Program-made: the position numbers and the translations under genes
In this document: in pieces, positions 1 to 12,032 of the stretch
How positions within the stretch are numbered: position 1 is the first letter of the stretch
Layout of the letters: each line of letters begins with the position of its first letter
The notes under the pieces: generated by a model
The model's database searches: none
What the model was told of the DNA's origin: nothing
The model's input: the letters and a program-made list of their open reading frames with translations, nothing else
NCBI GenBank assembly: GCA_037974665.1
Contig: CM075766.1
Location: forward strand, 50,538,569-50,602,568
Length of the DNA: 64,000 bases
Reading direction: 5' to 3'
DNA from: Ehretia macrophylla
Taxonomy: Eukaryota > Streptophyta > Magnoliopsida > Boraginales > Ehretiaceae

Positions 1-372
1 CCGAGTCGGCTTAAAACTCGATTTTCGCAAAAGTCGGTGTAAAAACCCTAATAAATTCTTAAGCCGATTTTAAAACCGTTTTCATCAAACACAGGTCTAT
101 TAAAGTCCGTGGACTAGGTCTAGAAGGGTTAAAAAGACCAGTTTCAAAATTATAGCGGACGTGTTTCGAAAACACTATTCACTGAAAATCGACGATAAAA
201 TTTCTGACTCCGTTTTTGATAAAAATTTCATGAATGCACATTTAGCATGTATTAGGAGTATTGACATCAAAATTATAACATTCTAGGTCATATAGCACAT
301 AAACAGGTCAAATGCACGCAAAACGAGATAAAACACGTAAATCGAGTTAAAGCAGAAAAGTGGGGTTTCACA
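1..372 (-). repeat. 3' LTR of the LARD-like element (partial)
   Basis: Near-identical to 5256-5627. On the minus strand the LTR starts at 372 with tgtgaaacc; the remaining ~2.1 kb lies outside the window. One visible difference is tagcatgt here against tgcacgta-type sequence in the other copy, near 240-250. Confidence 0.85.
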
Positions 373-385
373 TTCTCCCCTCCTT
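373..385 (-). other. Polypurine tract of the LARD-like element
   Basis: On the minus strand aaggaggggagaa directly abuts the 3' LTR start. This is where plus-strand DNA synthesis is primed in LTR retrotransposons, and it fixes the orientation of the element. Confidence 0.75.
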
Positions 386-3140
386 AAAACAATTGCGTCC
401 GCGCAATTCTCGAATTGATAGACAATTAAATCCCCAATCGTTACACTTAATAATACTTCTCTTAGTTCTCATTTATCTCTTAGGATGACAACTAACCAAA
501 GACCTCAAAAGAACAACCTTTGTTGACTGCAAGTTGATGATCATAGTTCTAAGACAATCTTCAATTCATAATTCTCTCCTACCTAATATCATATTGCATA
601 TGAAAGAATTTGTAACTCCAAAGTCTTAGCATGACACCACTAATTATCAATCATCCCTTACTACACAAAAGAGCTCTATGAACACCCCGAGGGTTTAAAA
701 ACTCATTTACGATAACATGAATGATTACTGATCAAGGAAATATCTCAAAAGTGACATTTGTCAGAATATGGCTGTTATGAAATTTACAAGGAAATACGAA
801 TATGAAAAATCATATTTGAGCCAACAATCAAGGGAGCAAGAGGTCAAACAAGTTAGAGAATCAAGAGGCTAATAGTTTAATAAGGAAGCATGATAACTAA
901 GATAAGAAATGTCTCAGCACCTATCAGTTAAATAAGTACGAACAAAGGATGATGACGAGTCAACACAGTGCTGAGTATGTTAAACAAAAATTCCTGAACA
1001 AGTAGATATTTCAATTCTCAATGATTGTTCAAGGAACCAACAAGTAAGTTGTACTTGAGGTGAAATGAAATTAAGAGATAAGAGATGATTAATTCAATAG
1101 AAAACATGAGTGGCAAGATAATGAGTATCTCAGCATGCAATAACCAAAGAAGTATTATTAAGAAGGACAATGCCGAGTATATTGAATGAGCAATTACAAG
1201 CAAAGTAATGACTCAAGATTTAATAATGAAACAATAGGATTAACAAGGATCAACAAGAATGACAATGATATACTTAGGTAAGGAGTACATCAAGCAAGTG
1301 AAATTTGAACAAGTAAAATGGTATACCAAAGGAAAAATTACTTTCAAATGAATAGTAATAGGATGAAATGAAATATTGAAACGAATGGCTAGAGATATAG
1401 AATGAAATATAGAAGTCTCAAACCTTAACTCCAATAAGAGACATTGCTATAAGAAGCAAATATGAATGTTAAGAATGGAAACAATGTCAAATGAGTATAG
1501 GATCCATTAATCCAGTAAGCAAAACTTTCAAGAAACAATTGATAGGCTAGAAAAGTGTAACCCTCTCTCAAATAAGTGAGAATAGAGTAGAAAAGAATAA
1601 TAAGACCGATAGAATTATGAAGCACAAGAAGGGTGTCCCACCTACACATTTAAACACCAACAAGTCAAATCCTACAATCTATCTTCCTCCAAAACAAGAC
1701 ACTAAGGAGATCTAGAGAACCTAAAGAGTCATAACAATCACCAAACAAGATAAATCACTCCAAAATTTTACATTCCGTACCAGACCAATCACTAAACAAG
1801 ATAATTCACCGATTACCCAACAAGATTAACTAATGAAGACTCCAAAATCTGATAACACAATACAGATTCATACTAACCCATAATAAGACAAGAGAATCCT
1901 CAATCAACAATTTAGAAAGTCATACCACCTAGAACTCAAAAGCTTGATGTAGGTAAGTAAATGTTCAGCCACCGAAATGCATTCTTATTTCCTCAAATAA
2001 TTCTATCTCCGAACAATTGCATCTTTGAATAAAGTAACTTTAGTCAGGAATCACTCCAATTGTCTCCAAGGCTTAAAGATCAAAACTCCCAAAATATCCA
2101 TTAATAATATAGCAATCCCAAATAGTAGAAATATTCACATGTTATACCACACTTCATTCCATTCACAAATATACATCACTAATTCCTCAAATAAATTCAT
2201 TCTAAAATAACCTCAAGAAAGTATAATCTGAGTTGAGACTCCAAAAGTGTCTAATCACAACCTCACAAAAACCTCAACTTATGATTCATCTCCAAGTAAT
2301 AACAAGTTAAACATGGCAACAAAAGTAATTATAATCATCAAGATACGTTGCTATTTCTTCGAACAACTTCATTCTCGCTAAAGGAACATCAAGATCAATC
2401 CACTAAGCCGAAACTAAAATCCATAAACATAACAATTAAAATCTAACTGATAAACTTCTAGGATAATAATAATTCAAAATCATGGCCTATCTCTATTTCC
2501 GAAAACTCTTATAACCACCCTAGACATTAAAAGGTCACTCACGAGTTAAAACATGTATGCAACTATATCATATGAAAGACAAGTATAACGTAATACACAA
2601 TTATCATACAATGCAACATTATCACATAACACACAATTCAACATATAAGAAGCCAACATCACATAAACAGGTTATATCATAGAAGTAAGTTATAAACAAT
2701 TAAAGTCACATAAGCAACAAACTTCACATAAGACAAGTTGATCACGTAACTCACATTGGTCACTTAAAGTACATTGAGTACCTAAAGCACGTTGTTTCAC
2801 ATAAGCTAGTTATAAACAATTAAAAGCACATAAAGAACTAACTTCACACAAGGCACAAAATCACATAAAACACAATTGTCACATAATACACATTAATCAC
2901 GTTATGCACATTAATTACAACACATTGAGTACGTATAACACGTTATCACATAAAACATATTGACCACATTAGTTCACTTAACACACAAGGCATACTAGTC
3001 ACATAGATAGTTAGACACATAAGTAAATTAATCACATAAACATATTAACATATGTTTCACTTTTCTTTCACTTAATACATACTTGCATGCTTAGACCACT
3101 ACCCACATTCCGAGGATACCCCGGCTGACAGCTAACATGC
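386..3140 (-). other. Non-coding internal region of the LARD-like element
   Basis: This stretch is AT-rich and has only short random ORFs on both strands; no gag, protease, RT or integrase motif is visible. From about 2560 to 3060 there is an irregular array of short cacat/acataa-type units (for example repeats of tcacataa..caca), a low-complexity tandem-like structure. No host gene is seen. Confidence 0.65.
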
Positions 3141-3152
3141 GCTCTGATACCA
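3141..3152 (-). other. Primer binding site, tRNA-iMet type
   Basis: The minus strand reads tggtatcagagc, complementary to the 3' end of plant initiator tRNA-Met. It lies 7 bases downstream of the 5' LTR end (3160 on the + strand). Confidence 0.8.
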
Positions 3153-3159
3153 CTTAAAC

Positions 3160-5627
3160 TGTCACGCCCCAACTCGACCCCTCTTACAATCAGTCAGGAC
3201 GCAACGGAATTTCGGCAGCATAACGACAGTAACATGAACATCAGGGCTCTAAACCAACCCTTAAAAACAACATACATCAAACTCCACAAATCACCAACCA
3301 ACTCCACAATTAAATCAACAACATACAACGCAACTATTTCATACATTAAATATTCTTTCATCAACTCATTCATAGTTATGCACCTCCGTTCCAACTTAAT
3401 ACATAGGCTATACAACATACACTTCCAAAATAGATTATAGCCTACCTAGCAACCTAATCATAGACAAAATAAAGACTACTAAGATTGCATCAACTAATTC
3501 GTTATCTTTTCAACATCTTTTACATAATGAACTACAAAGCATATAAAAGTCTACTAAGTTAATATACAAGATAGTAAAACAATACAACACCAAGGATAAG
3601 ACTCTGGAACATAGGACTCATCCACGTAAGGCACGTTTTCCACATTCTCCTCTTCAGGAGGCACGTACCCGTAATCCTGTAAAAGTACACCTGTATGCAT
3701 GCAATAATAGAGAGTGAGCTTATATAAATAAGCCCAGTGAGGATCCGATAGATCTCGACAGTATTCACTACGCTCCTTGGATTTAGTCCTTTGAGCAAGT
3801 AAACACACAACAACAATAATAACACAAATAATGCTATCATCACATAACTATATAACCAATCAATAAGGATACTCTATTTGGTGTAGCTCCAAACGCCATC
3901 ACGATCTCAACCGTTCTTCTTATAACTCCCCATTACTCACGCACCCGAGGTACCTCACTAGCCCCTTCCCTCCATGACATCTCCGTCATGCGAGCTGGGG
4001 GTAGCCTATGGCAGTCATGCCGTTATCAACCCGACAGCCCGACGCTGCCCGAGAGGTGGCACACACATACCAAGACTCCATATTCATCAATCATCATGCA
4101 AGCATAAATCAATCAATCAATTGGGAGATCAGCAACAAGAGTGCCCGATTCCCGCATTCAATAATAATCAATCAATAACATCAATATAACATCAATATTA
4201 AATTAAACAACAAACAACGTAGTTAGATGACAAAGTAGGCCATCTAACCGGACATGCATAATATACAAAATTAAACTCTAAATTACTCATCAACAACTCA
4301 CCATTCATCACTCGAACACTACCCAACCATCTAAAGGCATCGTTCAAGAAATTAAAGAATGACAACCTAAACTTCTAAAATTCATAACTTGCAATCTACT
4401 AATCCAAACATTGCCAAATCAGTTCCTATCACTCACCCATTCAACCTACTACATTAGCCCTCTCGGAAATCCACCATAACACCTCCAAATCATGCCCGAT
4501 AACCCTAAAAACCTAAGATGTCATGGCTGGATTTTCTGAATTTTCACACAAACAATGTAATCGAAAATTCGGCATTACAACAGCGCTAACACGTAATTAT
4601 CAAGTATTTAGAAATCGACGGCAATCGATTTCGAGCAACGCAACTCAATTAAATCAACTTTGAACATTTTAATCAAAATTAAATACCCGAAAAATAAAAA
4701 TTATGCTACATCAGACAGAAACTCGTAGTATTAGTATATAATGATCCCTAGCATGCAAGGAGCAATAATCTAATATCAGATTACAATTCTAACGGTTCAA
4801 TCTTTAATTATACGCAAAAACATAAAAATGACATTTTGAGATCTAGAATTTTTCTCTCACCTTTGATCCGAAGTAAAGCTAGGAATGCATGCAATAGGTG
4901 CCCAACAAGCGGAATCTAGCTCGGTTTGAAAAGATTCGGACTTTAAATGAGTTTTCTAAGGCAAAATTGCTTTGTAAAATAAGTTGAAAAAACTCTCAAA
5001 ATGCCAAGAAACTCACGGCTGCAAGGTGTGTGAAAATGTGGTGTTTTGCTTTGTTTCATTGTGTGTTGGTGATATATGCATGAAAGTCAACAAGTCAAAT
5101 GAAAGTCAAAGTTGAAACTTTAGTATTTTTAGTGTTTTCTTGACTTTAAATGCATTTTATTGATCACCAAAGTTCAAAACATTTATTCAACACCCAAGCT
5201 AGCTCAAGTAAATTATTTTTAGGTGATAAGAAGTTTTACAATCAAACAATTTCACCCGAGTCGGCTTAAAACTCGATTTTCGCAAAAGTCGGTGTAAAAA
5301 CCCTAATAAATTCTTAAGCCGATTTTAAAACCGTTTTCATCAAACACAGGTCTATTAAAGTCCGTGGACTAGGTCTAGAAGGGTTAAAAAGACCAGTTTC
5401 AAAATTATAGCGGACGTGTTTCGAAAACACTATTCACTGAAAATCGACGATAAAATTTCTGACTCCGTTTTTGATAAAAATTTCATGAATGCACATTTTG
5501 CACGTATTAGGAGTATTGACATCAAAATTATAACATTCTAGGTCATATAGCACATAAACAGGTCAAATGCACGCAAAACGAGATAAAACACGTAAATCGA
5601 GTTAAAGCAGAAAAGTGGGGTTTCACA
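3160..5627 (-). repeat. 5' LTR of the LARD-like element (2468 bp)
   Basis: Bounded on the minus strand by TG (5627) and CA (3160), next to the primer site on one side and by tccac (5628-5632) as the probable target duplication on the other. It has no credible coding frame. On the minus strand, about 3752 to 3676, it carries a cactgggct..agctcact..caggt motif that recurs in other LTRs of this window. A second, diverged copy of this LTR is at 61863-64000. Confidence 0.8.
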
Positions 5628-5739
5628 TCCACCGCGTTAATCCGAGTCGGTAGTAGCTTTGTAGTTGAGGCACTTGGGCCTGGGTCGGTCATTGCGCTGG
5701 TTTGGTTGCTTGGGCTCGGGTCGGGCATTGCACTGGTTA

Positions 5740-5905
5740 CAAAATGCATTGTTTTGAATTTGTACATGAAGTACTTGGGCTCGGGAGCCGATTACAAGTA
5801 ATGTTTTGGCTCGGGGCCTTAACAATAGATTTCAACTTGGGGGTTGTTACAAACGATTTTGGCTCGGGGCCGTTACAAAAGATTTTGGCTCGGGGCCTTT
5901 AGACA
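5740..5905. repeat. Short irregular tandem repeats, 3' non-coding tail of the Gypsy element
   Basis: The unit ttttggctcggggcc occurs three to four times (about 5802-5900), separated by gttacaaa-type spacers. Looser tgggctcggg copies start at about 5680. Such variable tandem arrays between integrase and the 3' LTR are known in Tat-lineage elements. Confidence 0.6.
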
Positions 5906-5931
5906 AAATACCGCTTCAGGTGTTCTGAGTG

Positions 5932-7110
5932 TCATGCATTTTTCAATAGTTTTCCGTTCTTGTCGCGGAGGTAGAAGGTCCCAGGTTGGACTTTTTTCAC
6001 GACTTCATACGGTCCCTCCCAGGTCGGGGAGAGCTTGTTACCCGAGTGCGGCAAAAAGATGGCCTTTCTGAGTACGAGATCGCTAACCTTAATAGGCTTA
6101 GGCTTGACCTGTTTGGCAAAGGCTCTTTGCATGGCAACTTTGCTGGCCAGCATTCTAATTTGAGCTTTAGTTCGGAGCTCTTCAGCGAGGTCGAGCTCTT
6201 CACGGATCCGTACTTCGTTTATTTCTGGATCATGGTGGAGGGTTCTACTGGTCGGAGACCCGATCTCCACTGGCAGCACCGCTTGAGTATCGAAGGTCAG
6301 CTCGAAGGGCGATTCTCCCGTGGCCGAGCTGGTAGTGGTCCGCTGAACCCACAACACCTCGGGAAGAATCGATGCCCACTGGGCTTCCACTTCCTCCAAC
6401 TTGGTTTTCAGGCCCTACAAGATGATTTGGTTAGTCTTTTCAACTTGGCCATTACTTTGGGGGTGGACAATATATGAGAATCTGAGGTCGATCCCAATCT
6501 CAGTACATTTGCCTCGAAAGTATGCACTGTCGAATTGCTTGCCGTGGTCAGTGATGATGACCTTTGGCACCTCAAATCGGCAAATGATGTTTTTCCATAC
6601 GAAATCCCAAGCTGCCTTTTCTGTTATTCTAGCAGCACCTTTAGCCTCGGGCAATTTGGTAAAGTAGTTTATAGCTACGAAGGCGTGCTTCTTTTGGCCA
6701 ACACTGGTCGACAATGGGCCGATGATATCTAGACCCCACTGATAGAATGGCCATGGGTTTATCATCACCGTGAGGTCTACCGCAGGCTTCCTTTGTACGT
6801 TGGTGAATCTTTGGTAGGTGTCGCACTTTTTTACATACTCTTTGGCATCTTGTTCTAAGGTTGGCTAGAAATAACCTTGCCTCCCAAGTGGTTTCTACAT
6901 ACCCCTTCGTGGATCTCCCGAAGTACATAGTTTCTCTCCTCGGGTCCAATACATTTCAATAGAGGCCAAGTGTAGGCTCTCTTATAGAGTTGCCCGATAA
7001 TTTTGACAAACCTTGAGGCATGTTTCATGAGTTTCCAAGCTGCTTTTTCATCCTCTGGGGTCATACCCCCTCCAAGTAGTCCACAATTGGTTTGGTCCAA
7101 TCTGGGCTTA
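5932..7110 (-). pseudogene. Gypsy integrase, broken
   Basis: Minus-strand pieces give an N-terminal zinc-binding part (REIHEGVCRNHLGG near 6920; DTY-type second half in another frame), then the DDE core in 6768-6415 with WGLDIIGPLS (first Asp), IITDHGKQFD (second Asp) and HPQSNGQVEKTN (Glu). After an in-frame TAG just upstream of about 6400, the C-terminal part continues (QWASILPEVLWVQRTT, then KLSPTWEGPYEV). The catalytic residues are still present, but one stop and at least one frameshift in the zinc-binding region disable the protein. Confidence 0.85.
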
Positions 7111-7945
7111 GATTGAGCTTGGCTACGGCTTGCGCCCCCAGCTGAATACTCGGTTCGGATACTTCTTCCACATGGACCAGGGCAGGTCGGCTCTCGCCCA
7201 AGGTCAACCTGGACAGGGCATCAGCCTTCATATTCTCTTCCCTTGGAATTTGCTGTATCGCGAACCTTTTGAGCCCTGAGGTCAGATCCTTGACTCTGTT
7301 GAGGTAGGCTAGCATAGTACTGTCCTTGGCTTCGAACTCTCCCGATATCTGACTAGAAACCAATTGAGAGTTGGTGCTCAAGTCGACTGTCTGTGCTCCA
7401 AGCTGAGTTGCAATTTTCAGCCCTGCGACCACTATTTCGTACTCAGCTTCATTGTTGGACGCCGAAAAGGCGAACTTGAGGGAGTATTAGTGTTCATGCC
7501 GATTCGGGTCGAGGATGACCACTCCGGCTTCCCTGAGGCCCCATCTACATGGACCTTCCATACATCCTCTGGGTCATGCTCGGCTCGGTCAGTGCACTCA
7601 ACCACAAAGTCCGTGGTGGCTTGGGCTTTGATAGCTGTTCTGGGTTGGTAGGTGATGTCAAATTGACTCAGCTCAACTGCCCATTTCAGCAGCCTGCCCG
7701 ATGCCTTCGGCTTGTGCATGATGGACTTGAGTGGGGTATCCGTCATGACCTTAATTTGATGAGCATCAAAGTATGGCTTCAGCTTTCTTGCGGCCGTGAT
7801 GAGCGCGATGGCAAGTTTTTCCAAGGAGGAGTACCCCACTTCGGCCCTTTGCAAGGTTTTGCTAACATAATAGACTGGCTTTTGCTCATTTCCTTCTTCG
7901 CGGACCAGTGCTGCCGCCACTGCTGTGCCTAAGCATGCCAAGTAT
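7080..7945 (-). pseudogene. Gypsy RNase H plus second archaeal-type RNase H, broken
   Basis: From 7941 downward the pol RNase H reads VYYVSKTLQRAEVGYSSLEK, then AVELSQFDITYQPR. It is followed by a second RNase H domain starting WKVHVDGASG and continuing, after a frameshift near 7490, with ASNNEAEYEIVVAGLK and REENMKADALSRL. The second domain with its NEAEYE motif is the mark of Tat-type Gypsy elements. The frameshift separates the two halves of this domain. Confidence 0.85.
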
Positions 7946-7959
7946 AGTACCAGCTCCTC

Positions 7960-8860
7960 CCCACCTCAGGTCAGGATAGCAAGGGTGGCGAAGCTAGGTA
8001 CGTTTTCAGCTCCTGGAAGGCGTCCTGGCATTCTCTAGTCCATTCAAAGTTCTTAGGATTACTCAATATCTTGAACAGGGGAGCACACTTGTCCGCCGAC
8101 CTAGACATGAATTTGCTAAGCGCCGCGACCTTGCATGCTAATACCTGGACGTTTTTCATGCATGTCAGCGGTGCCAGGTCAAGTATCGCTTGAACCTTCT
8201 CCGGGTTGGCTTCTATCCCACGGGCTGTGACCATGAAACCCAGAAACTTTCCTGCCTTGACGCCAAATGCGCATTTTTCTGGGTTCAGCTTTATCCCAAA
8301 GTGCTCCATTACGGCGAAGGCTTTAGCCAGGTCGACTTGGTGGTCTTCCGCCCTTCTGCTCTTGACCAACATGTCATCTACATAGATCTCCATATTTCGG
8401 CCAATCTGATTTTTGAAAACCTTGTTCACCATCCGAGTGTAGGTAGCTCCAGCATTCTTGAGGCCAAAAGGCATGACCGCATAGTAGTAGAGACCTTTGT
8501 TGGTGGTAAAGGCAGTCTTTTCTTTGTCTCCAGGCGCCATCTTAATCTGGTTATTGCCTTTGCAGGCTTCCATGAAAAAGAGTAGTTCGAACCCGGAGGT
8601 GGCATCCACCAACTGATCAATCCGAGTTAGGGGAAAGCAGTTCTTGGGGCAGACTTTGTTGAGGTCGGTGAAGTCAATACACAGTCTCCATCCACCTGAG
8701 GACTTGGCCACAAGTACCACGTTGGCTAACCAGGTCGGGTATTGGATTTTCCTTATGTGGCCGGCGTCCACCAACTTGCCAACCTCTTCTGCTATAATCT
8801 GTTGCTTATCATAATGGAAGTGCCTACGCTTCTGCTTTATGGATAGTGATTTGGGTCGGC
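7960..8860 (-). pseudogene. Gypsy reverse transcriptase, largely intact frame
   Basis: One open frame on the minus strand runs from about 8855 to 7971. It contains WRLCIDFTDLNKVCPKN, VMPFGLKNAGATYTRMVN, the catalytic EIYVDDMLVKS box (YVDD) and FGVKAGKFLGFMVTARGIE. Upstream of about 8856 the frame shifts by one base (EHHLNADPNHYP is in another frame), so the polyprotein is interrupted. The order protease-RT-RNaseH-integrase is that of Ty3/Gypsy, not Copia. Confidence 0.88.
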
Positions 8861-9090
8861 ATTCAGGTGATGTTCAATTACAGCCGGGTCAATACCTGTC
8901 ATGTCAGAAGCAGACCATGCAAATATGTGTTCATTTTTCAGAAGAATTGGCTTATACCTTTCTTGAGGTCATCAGAGAGTTCACTTCCGATCTTTGCTTT
9001 CTTTGTTTCATCGGAGAGTTCTACCTCTTGAAGGTTTTCAGCTGGGCTACCTCTCTTAGCATCCCTCTTCTCTTCGGGCAAATCTGGACG

Positions 9091-9560
9091 TCAGCCAACC
9101 TGATATTTGGGTCGGAGGGAGTTTTCATAACACTCCCGGGCTGAGAGCTGGGCTCCGCGGATGGTGGCTATGCTGGCTGGGGTCGGGAATTTTAGGGCAT
9201 GGTGGTAGGTAGAAGGGACGGCCCTGAAATGGTTGAGTGCCACCCGACCTAAAATCCCATTGTAAGTGGAGTTGCAATCCATCACAATGAAGTTGGCTTG
9301 TATTGAAACCCGCTTATCTCCGTCTTCCAATTTTAGCAGAAGGTTGATGACCCCTTCGGCTCGGTGGGCATGCCTGGTGAATCCAGCCAAGGTGCCCCTC
9401 AATGGTCTAAGCCGGCTTCTGTCCAACCCCATTTGATCAAATGCCTTCAAGAATAGGACTTCTGCCTAGCTCCCGGTGTCCACCATCAACCTCTTCACGG
9501 TAAAGTTGGCTATTTCGGCGCTGATCACCAGTGGGTCGTCATGGGGCAATATCACACCTT
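9091..9560 (-). pseudogene. Gypsy aspartic protease with nonsense codon after the active site
   Basis: On the minus strand, VKRLMVDTGS holds the DTG active-site triad. The next codon is TAG (9466-9468), and the same frame then continues with LKAFDQMGLDRSRLRP and NSTYNGILGRVALNHFRA to about 9100. A serine TCG to TAG change is the simplest explanation of the stop. Confidence 0.8.
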
Positions 9561-11111
9561 TCAAATCTTCTGAGGAAAAAATAAGCTCCTCCAACTCCGG
9601 GACCGGACCCCGTGCCGACCCATACTCTCTTCCGGCTCGAACATAACCCTTCCTGCCAGCCGAGGTCTCTCCACCCGACGACAATCCTCCGACGATAGTC
9701 TCGATCACAGCTAGACATCCGCCCCCGGCTTGGCATCTGGGTGGACTTCTCTCCTTGTCCCTCTGATCTTGGCTCCGGGTTGGTTGATTATCTACGTACC
9801 TCTGGAAGTGACCTCGGGCTATCAGTTCTTTGATCTCCTGTTTCAAGTCTTTGTACTCCTCGGTAGTATGGTCGTAATCCATATGGTAGCAGTAATAGTT
9901 GGTTCTATTGCGCTTTTCAAGTTGGCCTTTCATTCTCGGTGCTAGAGGTAGGTGGTTCTGGTGCTGGATCTCCATCAAGATTTGCTCCCTTGAGGTGTTA
10001 AGTGGAGTGAACATAGTGAACCGGGGGTTTTGCTTGGGCTGCTTTCCTTGGTTGTTTTGGATCTTACTCCCAGGTTGGGCTCGGGAGGTTTCTCCCTTTT
10101 TTTCGGCTTCCTTCTCCTTGTCATCATCCCTCTTAGCTTGATAGATTTCCTCCGAGTGTATGTACCCTTCTGCCCGTACCATCAGCTTGGCTACGGTATC
10201 CATGGGGTCGATGGCCAAGGAAGAGGTAAAAGGTCCCGACCTGAGCCCACTTTGGTAAGCCATTAGTGCCATGGAATCCTGAGGGCCTCTTCATTGAATC
10301 GGGCGGTGTAAGCTCTCAAACTCTCTTCTTTGTGCTGCTTCACCGACAGCAATGATGAGGTGTGATGCGTTGCACGTTGGCTTCCAGCAAAGCGGGACAA
10401 GAAAGCCTCAGCCACCTGATGAAAACTTGCAATAGAGTCGGGATGAAGTTTTTAGAACCAGTCCAAGGCATTGCCAACCAGAGTGGTTGGGAATGTTTTC
10501 GTCTTCATGAGGTCAGTCATATCATGCAAAGTCATATGGTGGTCGAAGTTGAGCAGGTGACTGGCTGGGTTTCCGTCCCTATTATAGATTGCCAAGTTGG
10601 GTATCCGGTTGCCGATGGGCAATGGGGTTGCCAGTACCTCGGGCGAGAGTGGGCTTACGCCGAGCTGGTTAATGACCTTGGCTATGGCAGCCACGGTCTT
10701 GGCCTGTTCGGGGTCGGTGTGGGCCTCCTTTTTGCCTCTCGCCTCCACGGGTCTCGCTTCCGGCTCCAGGAATCCTTCTCCGTCTTGTGCTCGGGTTCAC
10801 CCCGAGGCCAGAATGCAGAACTATGGGCGCATAGGCCGCGGTGTAGTTGCTTGTGGAACTGGGGGTTCCGCAGCTAATCGGGCTACCTGCTCCTTTAGCT
10901 CTTGGAACATCTTGAGCATCATCCTCATCTCTGGTGACAGACTGGAGTTGAGGTCTCCATTTGTAGAGGGATTGGTTTCTGAGTGTATACGTTGGCTCGT
11001 TCCAACGTCGGTTTGGGTTGAATCTTGGCTAGGCACCTGCGTGGTTTCGAGGTCCTCGTCCGAGTTGGGTGAGTCCTCTACCGGTGCGCTGTGGCTTCTA
11101 GTTTGTACCAT
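9560..11111 (-). pseudogene. Gypsy gag, several fragments
   Basis: Minus-strand fragments are 11111-10821 (MVQTRSHSAPVEDSP, start of gag with a coiled EMRMMLKMFQELKEQVARL segment), 10748-10452 (capsid-like, NFDHHMTLHDMTDLMK, ending ALDWF) and 10272-9560 (LMVRAEGYIHSEE, then YYCYHMDYDHTTEEYKDLK). The last is a zinc-knuckle-like motif in which some cysteines are replaced by tyrosine. The fragments lie in different frames, so gag is not translatable as one protein. Confidence 0.8.
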
Positions 11112-11160
11112 GATGGTTTCTCAATGAGTGGTGAGAAGAGTGATAGAAAGAACTCGGCTT

Positions 11161-11178
11161 CCCACAGACGGTGCCAAA
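11161..11178 (-). other. Primer binding site region of the Gypsy element
   Basis: On the minus strand the sequence just inside the LTR is tttggcaccgtctgtggg, which fits the tRNA-complementary segment commonly found directly after the LTR of Tat-type elements. The exact tRNA was not determined. Confidence 0.55.
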
Positions 11179-11179
11179 C

Positions 11180-11645
11180 TGTCGAGGTCGGAAATCCTCG
11201 CAGCTGAGGTTGTACGGCTACTCTTTGTCAAGCTGAACTTTCAGGTTGGCCTCCGAGTTGAATTTTCAGGTTGGCCTCCGAGTTGAATTTTCAGGTCGGC
11301 CACTGAACCTGCTCAAGGAAAGGGAAGGAAAAGGTGGGGTGATGACCCAGATTTTTCCCTCGGGCGTGTGAATGATTAGTATATCCGAGCTGGCAAAGTA
11401 GCTGAAAGCATGAATGATCAGTTACCCTCGAAATGAAGGGGTGGAGCTCTATTTATACTAAATTATGAGCCGACAGCATTTAATGCGGTGCAACTTTATG
11501 TCCTATCAAAGCTTTATGTCCTATCAAAGCAGCTGACATTGAGATCGAAATTTTCCAGGGTCGGAATGAAATTGAATCAGCATCTAAGTTAGGCAATAAC
11601 TGAATATGCTCGATTTAACTCGAATTAACTCGACTCAACTTGACA
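11180..11645 (-). repeat. 5' LTR of the Gypsy element (466 bp)
   Basis: On the + strand it starts tgtcgag and ends cttgaca, an imperfect inverted repeat with TG..CA ends. Near 11245-11300 a unit of about 24 bp (ttcaggttggcctccgagtt) is repeated in tandem. The following five bases are tgaat. The matching 3' LTR is not in the window. Confidence 0.7.
11449..11457 (-). promoter_or_regulatory. TATA box in the Gypsy LTR
   Basis: The minus strand reads tataaatag, about 270 bases upstream of the LTR 3' end. This is the expected place for the transcription start of the element. It is the only TATA-like site in the LTR. Confidence 0.5.
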
Positions 11646-11919
11646 TGAATATTTTACCTCAACTCATGATCCCCTTGTCACTACCGTTTTAAAAAAAATC
11701 CCTGTGTAAGCGTGTGCATACATGACTGTCCTAGATTAGCACCTACATTTGAAAGCGACATCAATCTAGTGGACTCTACGTTATGCTTTGAAAATTGCTA
11801 CAAGCTTTTTCTGGAGCCTTCTTGCTTCTCCATCAAAATGTTCTCAAACTTATTCTCTTTTTTACTGATTGAGAATATATACGATTCTTTATTCTCATCA
11901 ATCTCTTCTTAAGGCATAC

Positions 11920-11927
11920 TATATAAA
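11920..11927 (+). promoter_or_regulatory. TATA box of the first CYSTM gene
   Basis: tatataaag lies about 110 bp upstream of the start codon. The flanking sequence (tacgattc..ttattctcat..aatctct before, agaccc..aacaga after) is conserved at the second CYSTM gene, so the promoters were duplicated with the genes. Confidence 0.65.
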
Positions 11928-12032
11928 GACCCATAACAGACCCTTCATCTTGTTCGTCTAAAACACTCGTTTAATCCTTCAAATTACAAAAATTTCAGCC
12001 CTGTTTGATCTGTGTTTTTTTCTGTTTCCAAT

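Larger units (their letters stand above)
1..5627 (-). mobile_element. Non-autonomous large LTR retrotransposon (LARD-like), left end outside window
   Basis: The first 372 bases recur almost exactly at about 5256-5627, so these are the matching ends of two long LTRs. Read on the minus strand, the element runs from the 5' LTR (5627 to 3160), through a tRNA-iMet primer site and an internal region of about 2.8 kb, to a polypurine tract and the 3' LTR, which starts at 372 and leaves the window. The LTR begins tgtgaaac and ends gcgtgaca (TG..CA). The internal region has no open frame with gag or pol similarity, so the element depended on proteins supplied by others. The two LTR segments visible differ at very few positions, which suggests a fairly recent insertion. 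It landed in the 3' part of the Gypsy element to the right. Large size with a non-coding interior is the usual definition of a LARD. Confidence 0.8.
5628..11645 (-). mobile_element. Decayed Ty3/Gypsy retrotransposon, Tat-type with dual RNase H
   Basis: Minus-strand order is LTR (11645-11180), primer region, gag, protease, RT, RNase H, a second (archaeal-type) RNase H, integrase, then a repeated 3' non-coding tail. A second RNase H after the pol RNase H is typical of the Tat/Ogre/Retand lineage. The frame is broken by several stops and small indels, so the copy is dead. The 3' LTR is not present: the LARD-like element inserted at 5627/5628 and the rest lies to the left of the window. Confidence 0.85.

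Noticed and set aside
5986..6477. 163-codon + strand frame
   Set aside because: It lies antisense to the Gypsy integrase, which has clear motifs; shadow frame.
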